A DNA stretch of 64,000 nucleotides, taken from the NCBI GenBank assembly GCA_031763025.1, contig JASSKH010000002.1, positions 17,086,468-17,150,467 of the forward strand. The letters are read 5' to 3'. This stretch comes from Macrocystis pyrifera. Its lineage: Eukaryota > Sar > Phaeophyceae > Laminariales > Laminariaceae. Position 1 is the first letter of the stretch; each line of letters opens with the position of its first letter. The position numbers were made by a program, and so were the translations under genes. Below the pieces are notes generated by a model. That model searched no databases and was not told the DNA's origin. It was given only the letters and a program-made list of their open reading frames with translations. Below are positions 55,230 through 64,000 of the stretch, one piece after another.

Positions 55230-55302
55230 TGCACTCGGTGAGACTTGAACCCACGAAGTTGATCTTGATAGGCACGCGGACCACCTACCAAGCCACCGGG
55301 GA
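55230..55302 (-). tRNA. tRNA-like sequence (pseudo-tRNA or SINE head)
   Basis: On the minus strand there is a good A box (TGGCTTGGTAGGTGG, 55295-55281) and B box (GGTTCAAGTCT, 55251-55241) about 30 nt apart. The T arm pairs (GTGGG, TTCAAGT, CTCAC), and a TTTTT terminator lies shortly downstream (55216-55212). I cannot pair an acceptor stem or place a convincing anticodon arm, so this is more likely a degraded or tRNA-derived sequence than a functional tRNA. Confidence 0.45.
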
Positions 55303-55431
55303 CGCCGGCAGACTTGTTACGATATAATCTACGTATTATTTGTCACTAATATCTGACCGTGCGAGAGTCGCCAGAATAATATTGTTTTTACTCTTTTTAA
55401 AAAATCTTACCGAACACTTTTCGGATTTGCT

Positions 55432-55790
55432 CCCACCAGTATACCAGCGCAGTCCCACCAACCTAGGATTCCCTACACTGATTTGGAGCGGTAGCGACCC
55501 ACCAGTTTACCAGCGCAGTCCCACCAACCTAGGATTCCCTACACTGATTTCGAGCGGTAGCGACCCACCAGTACACCAGCGCAGTCCCACCAACCTAGCA
55601 TTCCTTACACTGATTTCGAGCGGTAGCGACCCACCAGTATACCAGCGCAGTCCCACTGACCTAGGATTCCCTACACTCATTTGGAGCGGTAGCGACCCGC
55701 CAGTACACCAGCGCAGTCCCACCAATCTAGGATTCCCTGAAATGATTTGGAGCGGTAGCGACCCACCAGTTTACCAGCGCTGTGGCTCTG
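55432..55790 (+). repeat. 66-bp tandem repeat, about 5.4 units
   Basis: Each unit holds CCCACCAGT, ACCAGCGCAGTCCCACCAA, CCTAGGATTCCCT and GAGCGGTAGCGA. Because 66 is a multiple of three, a 286-codon plus frame (55340-56200) reads 22-residue repeats like PPVYQRSPTNLGFPTLIWSG, and the minus strand is equally open. Changes between units mostly alter residues, so I treat it as a minisatellite rather than a gene, with a small chance that it is coding. Confidence 0.85.
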
Positions 55791-56194
55791 TGTCGTCTGC
55801 GTTCGGTGTGCGCCCTCTGTGCTGCGTGCTATTTTCCGTATTATATGTGCCTGCTGCTGCTGTCTCCAGTGTTTGCCCTGAATGCTGTGTGTTTCGTGTG
55901 CTTGCTGTGTGCTGTACGCTCCGGGTATTTGGTACGTGCTGTGTATGTTTGCTGTGCGCTGTGTGTGGGTCTTGCTGTGTATCATCACAGTGTCACGAGG
56001 TCTCGCACCTGCTCTGCCTTCATTTCACACAGAAACTCCCTCCACGGATGCGTGTACCATACAATTTCGTCTCCTTTTCGTCTCCTTTTGTCCCCTTTTT
56101 CTTGTACCCCGGGGCTAATTATACAGTGCCCCTCGCACTTCCATTTTGCAAACCCCCGTCCACGCGTATACGGTACAATTTTCAAGGCTTATCA

Positions 56195-56450
56195 CGGTAA
56201 TTTCGGCGGGACGGGACGGTAAAACCGCCGTCAAAATGGTCCCGCCGTCCCGTCCCGTCCCGGCTAAAAAAAACTTTCCCGTTGGAAATTACCGTCCCTT
56301 CCCGCCGTGACACCGAAAAATTACCGTCCCGTCCCGCCGTGGCACCGACAAATTACCGTCCCGCCCCGCCGTGACACCGACAAATTACCGTCCCGTCCCG
56401 CCGATAAAATCTCTCCCGTAGGAAATTATCGTTCCGTCCCGTCGTGGCAC
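56195..56450 (-). repeat. CCGTCCCGTCCCGCC minisatellite, block 1
   Basis: Units of about 42 bp: ACCGTCCCGTCCCGCCGTG, ACACCGACAAATT. Related to block 2 at 57600. A TTTCGTCTCCTTTTCGTC...CTTGTACCCCGGGG block (56070-56112) precedes it and is repeated after block 2 (58047-58082). Confidence 0.8.
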
Positions 56451-56459
56451 CGCTTCCGG

Positions 56460-57600
56460 CGGACATAACTTGCCTCTTCCCCTGCAAGAAACATTCGTGG
56501 TCGTCTGATCCCATCCTTTTCCACCACGAATTACGAGATTAATCAAGAAACTTCGAATTGTGCCAAACCTCAATAGTAATTCCTATATAAATGCATGTGC
56601 TATCATAAATTGTGCACAACTCCCATCTATAAATGAAATACGTATAGAATAGTAGTAGGCGTATTACCCAGCTTGCAAAATTGGGTATCAACTACATGTA
56701 TTTAATTACTATTAAATAATCAGTCGAACTCACAGATGACGTATTTTCATCGTCTTGCCTATATAATAATTGGTCAGTGGTATGAAATTGCTGGGCACCA
56801 CATTTACTTCTGCTAGAAAAAGCTGTGCTGGTGGTGTTGATCAGCAGCAGGTTGATGAAATTGTTTTTATATACTTTCAAATGAAGGGAAGTACAAATAT
56901 TACCATCTACGAAAAATAATGAAACCTACTACCAGTACCAAGCAGTAAGTGTATACCTGGTGGTGTTGTTTCTTCTTTCCATTTCTTTTTAAGAATATGT
57001 ATACTTTACATTTCCACTCGCGACTGAAAGCAGAGTATCATAACACAACACACCTGCCACAGGCTCGCCACCACACACAAACAGCACAGAGACCACTCAA
57101 CTCACGATCACACCAGTGCTGGTGTGTCCCAAAACTATTTCAGGAGACATGCCATCAAGCGGGACGCAAAACGTGCGATGTCAAGGACGTAGGGCCGAGT
57201 GGTACACATTAAACCTAGTAGTTTGGTGTCAGTCAAAGCATGTCAATGTCAAAGTTGCTCTCTGTCAAGGGTGTCTCCTAACATCTTTAGTGTGACCGGC
57301 ACGGACGCCATGGATGCCTATCTCACGTGCGGGGTCGATCGACCAGCAGCGGGCACTAGAATCACCACCGCCGCCGCCACCACCTCCACAACAGCGCAAG
57401 CACAACCATCAGAACAGCCACCATGAGCTGGCGACGCAACAACAGTGCTTGGGGCAGGGATGGAAGAAATCAGAAGACGTCGCCCATGTAGTGGCAGCAC
57501 TTCTAGGGGCTTGGGCTGCGCGGGTCGAGAAGGAAACATCTGATGCGTCAGGACGGCTCGCTTCGCGGAACCAGCAGTGTGCGGGAGATTTTTCACGTAC
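56460..57600. other. Region without a supported gene
   Basis: Holds one family G block (56660-56745, GCTTGCAAAATTGGGTATCA...CAGTCGAACTCACAG) and a CCACCG repeat near 57365. Nothing else recognised. Confidence 0.4.
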
Positions 57601-58015
57601 AACCGCGCCGATCTTGCGTCGGGAAAGAAGAAAAATATATTTACCGTCGCGTCCCGCCGAAGAAAAAAGAAATTACCGTCCCGTCCCGCTGCGGAAAAAA
57701 TACTTACCGTCCGGTCCCGCCGAGGAAAAAAATATTTACTGTCCCGTCCCGCCCAGGAAAAAAATATTACCGTCCCGTCCCGCCGAGGAAAAAAATATTT
57801 ACCGTCCCGTCCCGCCGAGGGGGAAAATATTTACCGTCCCGTCCCGTCGTGAAAATCAGCCCCGCTGACTTTTACCGTCCCGTCCCGTCGAGAAATTTGG
57901 CACCCGCTGTCCCGTCCCGCCAACTTTTTATGTCCTCATTTTACCGTCCCGTCCCGTTTTCATTTTTTACCCCCCGCCAAACGAGTCAAATCTGTCCCGT
58001 CCCGTCCCGTCACGA
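57600..58015 (+). repeat. CCGTCCCGTCCCGCC minisatellite, block 2
   Basis: About ten units of ACCGTCCCGTCCCGCCGAGG separated by AAAAAAATATTT. Reading frames give RPVPPRKKIFTVPSR repeats, but the unit length varies and the frame drifts, so these are not taken as protein. Confidence 0.85.
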
Positions 58016-58084
58016 TTCTCAGTCACTGTGATAAGCCTTGATAATTTCGTCTCCTTTTCGTCCCTTTTTCTTGTACCCCGGGCA

Positions 58085-58680
58085 TGATTATATTGTTATT
58101 GCCCTCGATAAAATGCATTCAAGCGCTGTTCTCAGTTTGCTTGTCTCTTTTTTGTGAAGTCGTAGGTGGAGTTGTTGAGAGTGACGGGAGAGGCCAGTCG
58201 GGACCAGCACAGACGGAACCCCAGAGTGCTGTGTCTGGCCCAGGCAGAGCGTCTACCTGTTGACTATCGGTACCACTTATTATAGTACACGGCGGGGACA
58301 TATATCCAGCAGCAGCACACGAAGACGGCACGAGCACCCGCACCAGTACCACAGCAATGGGATCGATATCATTGAGATGTAATTGGGGCTGCAGGGCTAA
58401 ATACGAGACTGTTGGCCAATGAAAAACGAAACATGAATGAACGGGGAGAGACCTCCAACAATCATTCAGAAAGCTGGCGACGCTCTCTTGGCCAAAGCAA
58501 AACACGTCGGTTGTTTATTACAACAAGTAAACGACAGATTGACAAGAGATCTCTGTACCGCGAAATAGTTGTTGTTGGCAAAATGAGAACTGAGGTGGAT
58601 GCATGCTCTGGGGGGCAACAAGCAGAGCTTGCCGCCGGCGTCCTACGGAATCCTCCCAAACCTGAAAAAAAAACCCATTT
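58085..58680 (+). repeat. Family K repeat, long copy
   Basis: TTGCCCTCGATAAAATGCAT, GAGAGGCCAGTCGGGACCAG, GGGACATATATCCAGCAGCA, TTGGCCAATGAAAAACGAAA, AGCTGGCGACGCTCT and CAAAACACGTCGGTTGTTTA match 63555-64000 in order. A further copy at 25375 is diverged. Confidence 0.85.
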
Positions 58681-60620
58681 TTTCTTGTGTGTTGTTACAC
58701 ATTCGACAGATTAACGCCTTTTCAACTGCCGGGCTATTATTTTTGCGAGTGCCGAAACATACGACGAGAGGATCGCAAAATACAAATAAAGGCGAAAAGT
58801 AGAAAGTAACCAACTAACTGCTGTTGTAAAAGACCTATACGATAGTATTCAATGTTGGGTCATTCTTTTTGCGAGTACCGAAACATACGACGAGGATCGC
58901 CAAATACAAATAAAGGCGAAAAGTAGAAAGTAATCAACTATTATATAACTACTGCTGTTGTAAAAGACCTACGATAGTTCGTATGCAATTTTTTAGTAGT
59001 AGTATGCAATTTTTTAACAGCACTCTTCTAGAGTATTAGCGCAGAACGAAAATTGAATAGGGTGTTTTCGTCGGTACACTTATCCAAAAATGATGTCTCT
59101 CCGGCATGCGCTTTATCAATTTCAAAATATAGGTCTTCTCGGAAAACGATCAGATGGGTGTCGATGTGCAATAATTTGCAAGTACGTACGTGGTATGCTG
59201 TACCAATCTCTCGTATACGATGGATGAGCGCTGTGCGCTGCTTGCTGTGTACCCGAATCAAACGTTCGTTGCTGCCGTTGTCGTGGTGTTCCTGGGTGCG
59301 TGAGGTGACTTGATACACAGCGCTGCGGCGAGCCCTCCAAAAAAAAGGCACCGCGCCGAACCCGACATCAGCACAGCAAAGCAGCAGAGTGCATACAGTA
59401 AATAAACCTTCTGGCGGCCTGCGTTTCACCGCTTCTCCGTGCCCTGCCGCTCTCCCAAAACGTAGCAGCAAGGAACAAAAACAAGCAGTCAGAAACGACA
59501 CAGAAAGATAGATGCTGTACCTGCTATATGTACGTGTGTACTCGTACTTTTACCCCAATAATTAAAGTAGCTTCCGTGGTACGAACCTTGGCCAATGAAA
59601 AACACTTTGTGGGTTGCTACACATTCGACAGATTGACATGTATTTTCAACTGGCGGGTTATCATATGCGAGTACCGAAACATACGATGACGATCGCAAAC
59701 AAATATAGGCGAAGAGTATAAAGTAATCCACTGCTGCCGGCGGCGTCATACGGTATCCTCCCAAACCTGAAAAAAAGCCCATTTTTGCCTTTCGCTGCTG
59801 TAAAAGACTTGCGATAGTATTCAATTTTTTTGCCATTCGAGACGGACACAGCACTCTGCACTACAGCAGTAGTACTCGTAGATCATTTTGCTGTGGCGCA
59901 AAAAGTAACCCACTCCTGTTGTACATAAAATACTTGCTATAATATGCGAATGGAAACGCGAAGTACACCAAAAAAATATTATTTCAGCTCGTGCGACGAT
60001 ACACGATAGACGCTCGATCTCGACAGAGACTCAGCCCACGGACAACCCGCGCGGTGGCGGGCAAGATCAACTAGTATAGATGACGGGCTCGAAGAAATGA
60101 GGTGGATGCATGCTCTAGGGGGCAAGAGCTTGCCGGCGGCGTCCTACGGTATCCTCCCAAAACTGAAAAAAGCCCATTTTTTGCCTGCCATTCGAGACGT
60201 TTGTTGTACTGATAGACGAAATGCATTTTTTTTGCCATCCGAGACGAATGCAGCACTTACAGCAGTAGTACGTACTCGTAGATAATTTTGCTGTAGCACA
60301 AAAAGTAACCCACTCCTGTTGTACTGTTTGTAAAAGACCTGCTATGGTATGCGAATGGAAACGCGAAGTACACCAAAAAGTATTATTTCAGCTCGTGCGA
60401 CGATACACGATAGACGCTCGATCTCGACAGAGACTCAGCCCACGGGCAACCCGCTCGGTGCCGGGAAAGACAAACTCGTATGGATGACGGGCTCGAAGAA
60501 ATGAGGTGGATGCATGCTCTAGGGGGCAAGAGCTTGCCGGCGGCGTCCTACGGTATCCTCCCAAAACTGAAAAAAGCCCATTTTTTGTCATTCGAGACGG
60601 ATACAGCAGTAGTAGTACTC
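58590..60620 (+). repeat. Family K downstream units (GCTTGCCGGCGGCGTCCTAC blocks)
   Basis: GGATGCATGCTCTAGGGGGC, GCTTGCCGGCGGCGTCCTAC and ATCCTCCCAAAACTGAAAAA occur at about 58595, 59735 (partial), 60105 and 60515. 59985-60190 and 60400-60595 are near-identical. Blocks of GCGAGTACCGAAACATACGA and AAATACAAATAAAGGCGAAA also repeat at 58740, 58865 and 59665. No gene. Confidence 0.75.
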
Positions 60621-60894
60621 GTAGCTAATGTTTTTCATCTATCTCGTGCACACCAGCGGCCAATGCGCTGCACTGAACGTGGGGCCCAAGCGTATGAGCC
60701 AACTCTTGCATTCATCGCCACCCTTGCACAACTAGACAGCACCACAGCAGTAGCAGGCACCTGGTCTGGTGCATAGACGTCTCCCCAACTCGGTATGGGC
60801 GTCTGAGCCAACTCTTGTATTCATCGCCACCCTTGCCCAACAAGACGGCACTACAGCAGTAGCGGGCACCTGGTCTAGTGTATAGACGTCCCCT

Positions 60895-61310
60895 CAACTC
60901 GGTATGGGATATGGGATATGTTGGTGGTATGGTATACGGGAATATGGGATATGTTGGTGGTATGGTATATGGGAATATGGGAAAACCACCGTATGCGGTA
61001 TGGTATGTGTTGACGGTATGATACGGGAAAAATACAGTATACGGTATGGTACGTTTGCGGTATGGTACCATGGTACGATGTCGTGGATGTATTATATGGC
61101 TAAATTTGCCTGGTGGTAGGGTATGTTTCAGTATATAAGGTCCGTAAGGGTCGAATACGTCGAACGAATATCAACCGTAACGAGCTTATATATCGGCCAT
61201 TGGAAAGTGCTCGAAAATGTAGGCCTTGCGGACAGACAGACAGGCAGACAGACAAGCAGACAGATTTGTATTTACCAAAACAGAGACTCAGCTCTACAAA
61301 CTGAGAATAC
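60895..61310 (+). repeat. GGTATGGTATAT array and family J copy 2
   Basis: GGTATGGGATATGGGATATG-type units (60900-61060) lead into family J (61066-61310) with the same AGTATATAAGGTCCGTAAG...ACAGACAGACAGGCAGACAG order as 22840-23060, and the CTCAG...ACAAACTGAG stem-loop at 61286. Confidence 0.75.
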
Positions 61311-61522
61311 AAGTACTCGTGTAACCAAAATGAGGTTCCCTACGTATCTAGACACAAGGCAAGGACGTGGTACAGATAGTCGTATAATCGCAATTTTGAC
61401 GACCCTTCATACGAGGTACCTCTCAAATATCGAAGCACGAGTTGCGGGTACTCGTACACGCACCTTACAAACCCATGCGTTCTTGTAGGTAGCTTGAGAG
61501 CACTCGTATAATATTTCAAATC

Positions 61523-63030
61523 TTGTACAATTCTTCGACTTCCGATCCGACTTCTGCGGTTGTACCGCTGCACATAATGACTGCGCCCTCTCTCATCTCA
61601 CAGCATCCAGGCAATATTGCAGGGGTGGTGATATACTACCCATTGCTGTTGATGCTCCAACGTGCTGTACCTGCAGGCTCCCCCAGTTCGCGTACACTCC
61701 CGGATGTTCGTTGGCTTAACGACAGCATCGACAACGCCATCGTGAACCACGTCACCGTAGGCCGTGTCAAGACTGTTGCCCACCTCGGCGCGATGTCCAA
61801 ACAGCCTGAATGTCGCCTTCTTAATATTTTGGAGGGGGCAAGGGCTCGTACCATAGGGTTCGATATCTCAGATGGATACAACATATGGATACAACAACAG
61901 GAAACCCTTGTCGGTGTTCGACGCGCAGCTTCAGCGTGCCTTCGAGGACCATGTGGTTGCCTTAGGAGCCTCTTCCGAGGAAACCAGGACGGCGCACGCA
62001 AACGCGTTCGTTAAGCTAAACGGCACCAAGCTCAAACGGGACAAAGGCCGTCAAACGATAGTCATGGAGTACGCCGACCTACCGGACGTATTTATACACG
62101 TGCTGCGATGAGATCTCAAGGTAAGAAAACTTACAACAGGGACACAACTCTGCAAATGCGACCTATTACTATATACTCTGTAAAGTTGCGGGTAAGCACA
62201 ATCGCCCACCTTCGTTCACATTCCCTCTTTCAGGTCGGCATAACCAAGAACGTGGACGACGAACGAGGCATCGTCAACGCTACGAGCGGGATTCTCCGGG
62301 GCTGGGAAGACACCGACGCATCCTTGGATGCGCAAAGAGACGAAAAAGATTTCACGTCCAAACGACCGGCGTGGGTTATCATTCAACTTATCATTGGAAA
62401 GGGAAATGGAACCATAGCAAAGGTTCAACCATTTCAAGAGCAAAACGTGTGGGTGCCTGCCTGTCGTGGTCCGGCCGTAAGTGGGGCTTATACCGCAATT
62501 CAATGGCCGGTTGTGGTAGCAGCATGCATGACCGTACACAGGGTTCAGGGCGTAGGGTTCGAACGACTAGCGCTGTGGATACCGCCTAGAAGGTTCTTCC
62601 GCAGGGATAAGGGCACACCGCTGTGTCGAGAGCGCAGAGCCAAAAGGGGCTGCTCCTAGTACTCTCAGATACTGTCGTGCAGAATACAGAGGAAGCGAAA
62701 ACATTCCTCAAGGAAACGTTCCAGCCACCGCTAGGTGTCATCAAAGCTCGGGACGACATGCGGGCCCGAGCCCCGGCGACCGTCGAAGTAGACACGGGCG
62801 GAAGAATTGTAAAGTATGCCACGTTGTGGAATTCTAGCAGGCCCTACTTGAGAGCTGCACTCTGGACTGGAGTATGGACAACCATTGCACAACCACAGGG
62901 CACGTACGCGCTTAACTCACAAAAAACATTGGGTCGTCAATATATCCGAGAACGGACTCATGCCGAGAATTCCCACGTTGGCGTCATTATCAAAAACAGT
63001 GTGCTCGCTGCATTCGCCAAAACACTGTGA
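61523..63030 (+). pseudogene. PIF1-like helicase C-terminal half, frameshifted
   Basis: Pieces of one superfamily 1B helicase lie in order in different frames: LLNILEGARARTI (about 61820-61858); a nucleotide-binding-domain segment ending DKGRQTIVMEYADLPDV (to 62090); VGITKNVDDERGIVNATSG (62234-62290, the family's NxDxxxGxVNG signature); AIQWPVVVAACMTVHRVQGV then GFERLALWIPP (62499-62584, motif V region); and AVSRAQSQKGLLLVLSD (62620-62670, motif VI). Frame changes occur near 61860-61900, near 62104 and in the GGG run at 62611. A 42-bp intron lies at 62192-62233. The tail to 63030 is of unknown function and lacks the protease domain seen at 4 kb. Walker A/B motifs are absent. Confidence 0.75.
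62192..62233 (+). other. Short spliceosomal intron, 42 bp, in PIF1 copy 2
   Basis: Starts GTAAGCACAATC and ends TTCCCTCTTTCAG, with a pyrimidine-rich 3' end. Removing it joins YSVKLR to VGITKNVD, restoring the family spacing. It is a multiple of three and has no stop, so the unspliced frame stays open. Confidence 0.65.
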
Positions 63031-63031
63031 A

Positions 63032-63241
63032 CTTCGCTCCCACCAACACACGACTCCCGAAGACTATCCTCTCGCCAAAGCGAGCCACCAAAACGCTGTG
63101 ACTTTGCTTCCACCAAAGCACGAGTCCCGGAAACCATTTTCTCACCGAAGCGAGCCACCAAAACATTGTGGCTTTGCTCCCACCAACGCACGACACCCGG
63201 AAATCATTTTCTCGCCAAAGCGAGCCACCAAAACACTGACA
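63032..63241 (+). repeat. 70-bp tandem repeat, three units, each with a stem-loop
   Basis: Units begin near 63032, 63102 and 63172 with CTTTGCTCCCACCAAC and end CGAGCCACCAAAAC(A/G)CTG. Each carries CTCGC-CAAA-GCGAG or a variant. The last residues of the helicase frame (AKTL) overlap a partial fourth unit. Confidence 0.85.
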
Positions 63242-63554
63242 TTACACTTCCAATTCACCGTTCTCCGTCAATGTATTGTCATTATTACGCTTGGTATATC
63301 TGTGTGTTCTGCAGTAGTTTTATTTATTCGTTTAGTGGTGACGTACAGCAATTGTATGGGTTTGAGTAATACTTATTTCATCGTAGAGCAGTACTTGGGC
63401 AGAGCGTTGTGGGTGGGTGGGTCTGTTGGTGGGTGGGTGAGTCGGTCGGTTCGTGTGTGGGTGACTGCTTTCTTGTGCATGCGAGGACGTGATACCCCTG
63501 TACATGATAAATTTTATGATGTAAACCGTGTCTTTAGACGAACAATGTGCAAAT

Positions 63555-64000
63555 ATTCATTGTTATTGCCCTCGATGAAACGCATTCGAGCGCTGTTCTC
63601 AGTTTGCTTGTCTCTTTCTTTTGTGAAGTCGCAGGTGAAGTTGTTGAGAGTGACGGGAGAGGCCAGTCGGGGCCAGCACAGACGGCACCCCAGAGTGCTG
63701 TGTTTGGCTCAGGCAGAGCGTCTACCTGTTGGCTATCGGTACTACTTGTTATAGTACTCGGCGGGGACATATATCCAGCAGCAGCACACGAAGACGGCAC
63801 GAGCACCCGCACCAGTCTCACATCATTGAGGTGTAATTGGGGTTGCAGGGCTAAATACAAGACTGTTGGTCAATGAAAAACGAAACATGAACGGGTAGAG
63901 ATCTCCAACAATCAGTCAGAAAGCTGACGACGCTCTTTCGGCCAAAGCAAAACATGTCGGTTGTTTATTACAACAATCTATACCGCGAAATAGTTGTTGG
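63555..64000 (+). repeat. Family K repeat, second long copy (runs off the window)
   Basis: Collinear with 58095-58570, with a shorter middle (the CACAGCAATGGGATCGATAT stretch is missing). It continues past the window end. Confidence 0.85.

Noticed and set aside
57543..58031. 162-codon frame of RPVPPRKKIFTVPSR repeats
   Set aside because: Explained by the GTCCC minisatellite; unit length and frame vary.

Overview
The window looks like repeat-dominated nuclear DNA of a eukaryote, probably a protist. There are no bacterial-style operons. The recognisable genes are transposon genes, two of them have GT-AG introns (162 bp and 42 bp), and one Tc1/mariner-like transposase remnant resembles the type seen in oomycetes, fungi and stramenopile algae. 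CTG/CAG and GTAC/CTCGTAC-type short motifs are scattered throughout. A stramenopile alga or oomycete-like protist is my best guess, but that is inference; no ribosomal RNA or housekeeping gene was found to place it.

Layout. 1-3.5 kb: the tail of a 1-kb dispersed repeat (family A), then family G repeats. 3.5-6.06 kb: the most interesting locus, a minus-strand PIF1-helicase C-terminus spliced to a domain that looks like a ubiquitin-specific-protease (C19) cysteine peptidase. It lies about 0.5 kb upstream of a Helitron-like terminal hairpin and is cut off at its 5' side by a 43-bp stem-loop tandem array. 6.7-10.7 kb: family A, a foldback element with about 340-bp arms, and CAG-rich DNA. 11.1-12.94 kb: two minus-strand genes of unknown family, one a basic coiled-coil protein. 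13.4-21.2 kb: a second hairpin-ended element, three family A copies, and an LTR-like pair around a basic ORF. 21.4-25.6 kb: short tandem arrays. 25.86-28.4 kb: a third hairpin-ended element interrupted by a TIR transposon with a clean 3-bp target duplication. 30.08-30.78 kb: a second foldback element. 31.87-41.1 kb: a fourth hairpin-ended element, a decayed PIF1-element fragment, family A copies and a 2.45-kb segmental duplication. 41.1-48.3 kb: mostly non-coding, a 91-bp MITE, degenerate tandem arrays, possible exon remnants and a second large family G copy. 48.4-54.3 kb: three family B copies (two direct, one inverted) around a 5'-truncated mariner transposase. 54.4-61.3 kb: CTG-rich DNA, a tRNA-like sequence, a 66-bp tandem repeat and two (GTCCC)-type minisatellites. 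61.5-64 kb: a second, frameshifted PIF1 helicase followed by a 70-bp tandem array, then family K.

How it fits together: I see no host pathway. Most of the sequence can be read as layered transposons. Hairpin-ended elements (five termini) probably derive from the PIF1-protease element, because the same terminus lies downstream of that gene and its 3' coding sequence recurs beside other copies. Family A inserts or recombinations, foldback elements and segmental duplications were added later. Gaps between listed features were read and hold no gene I can support.
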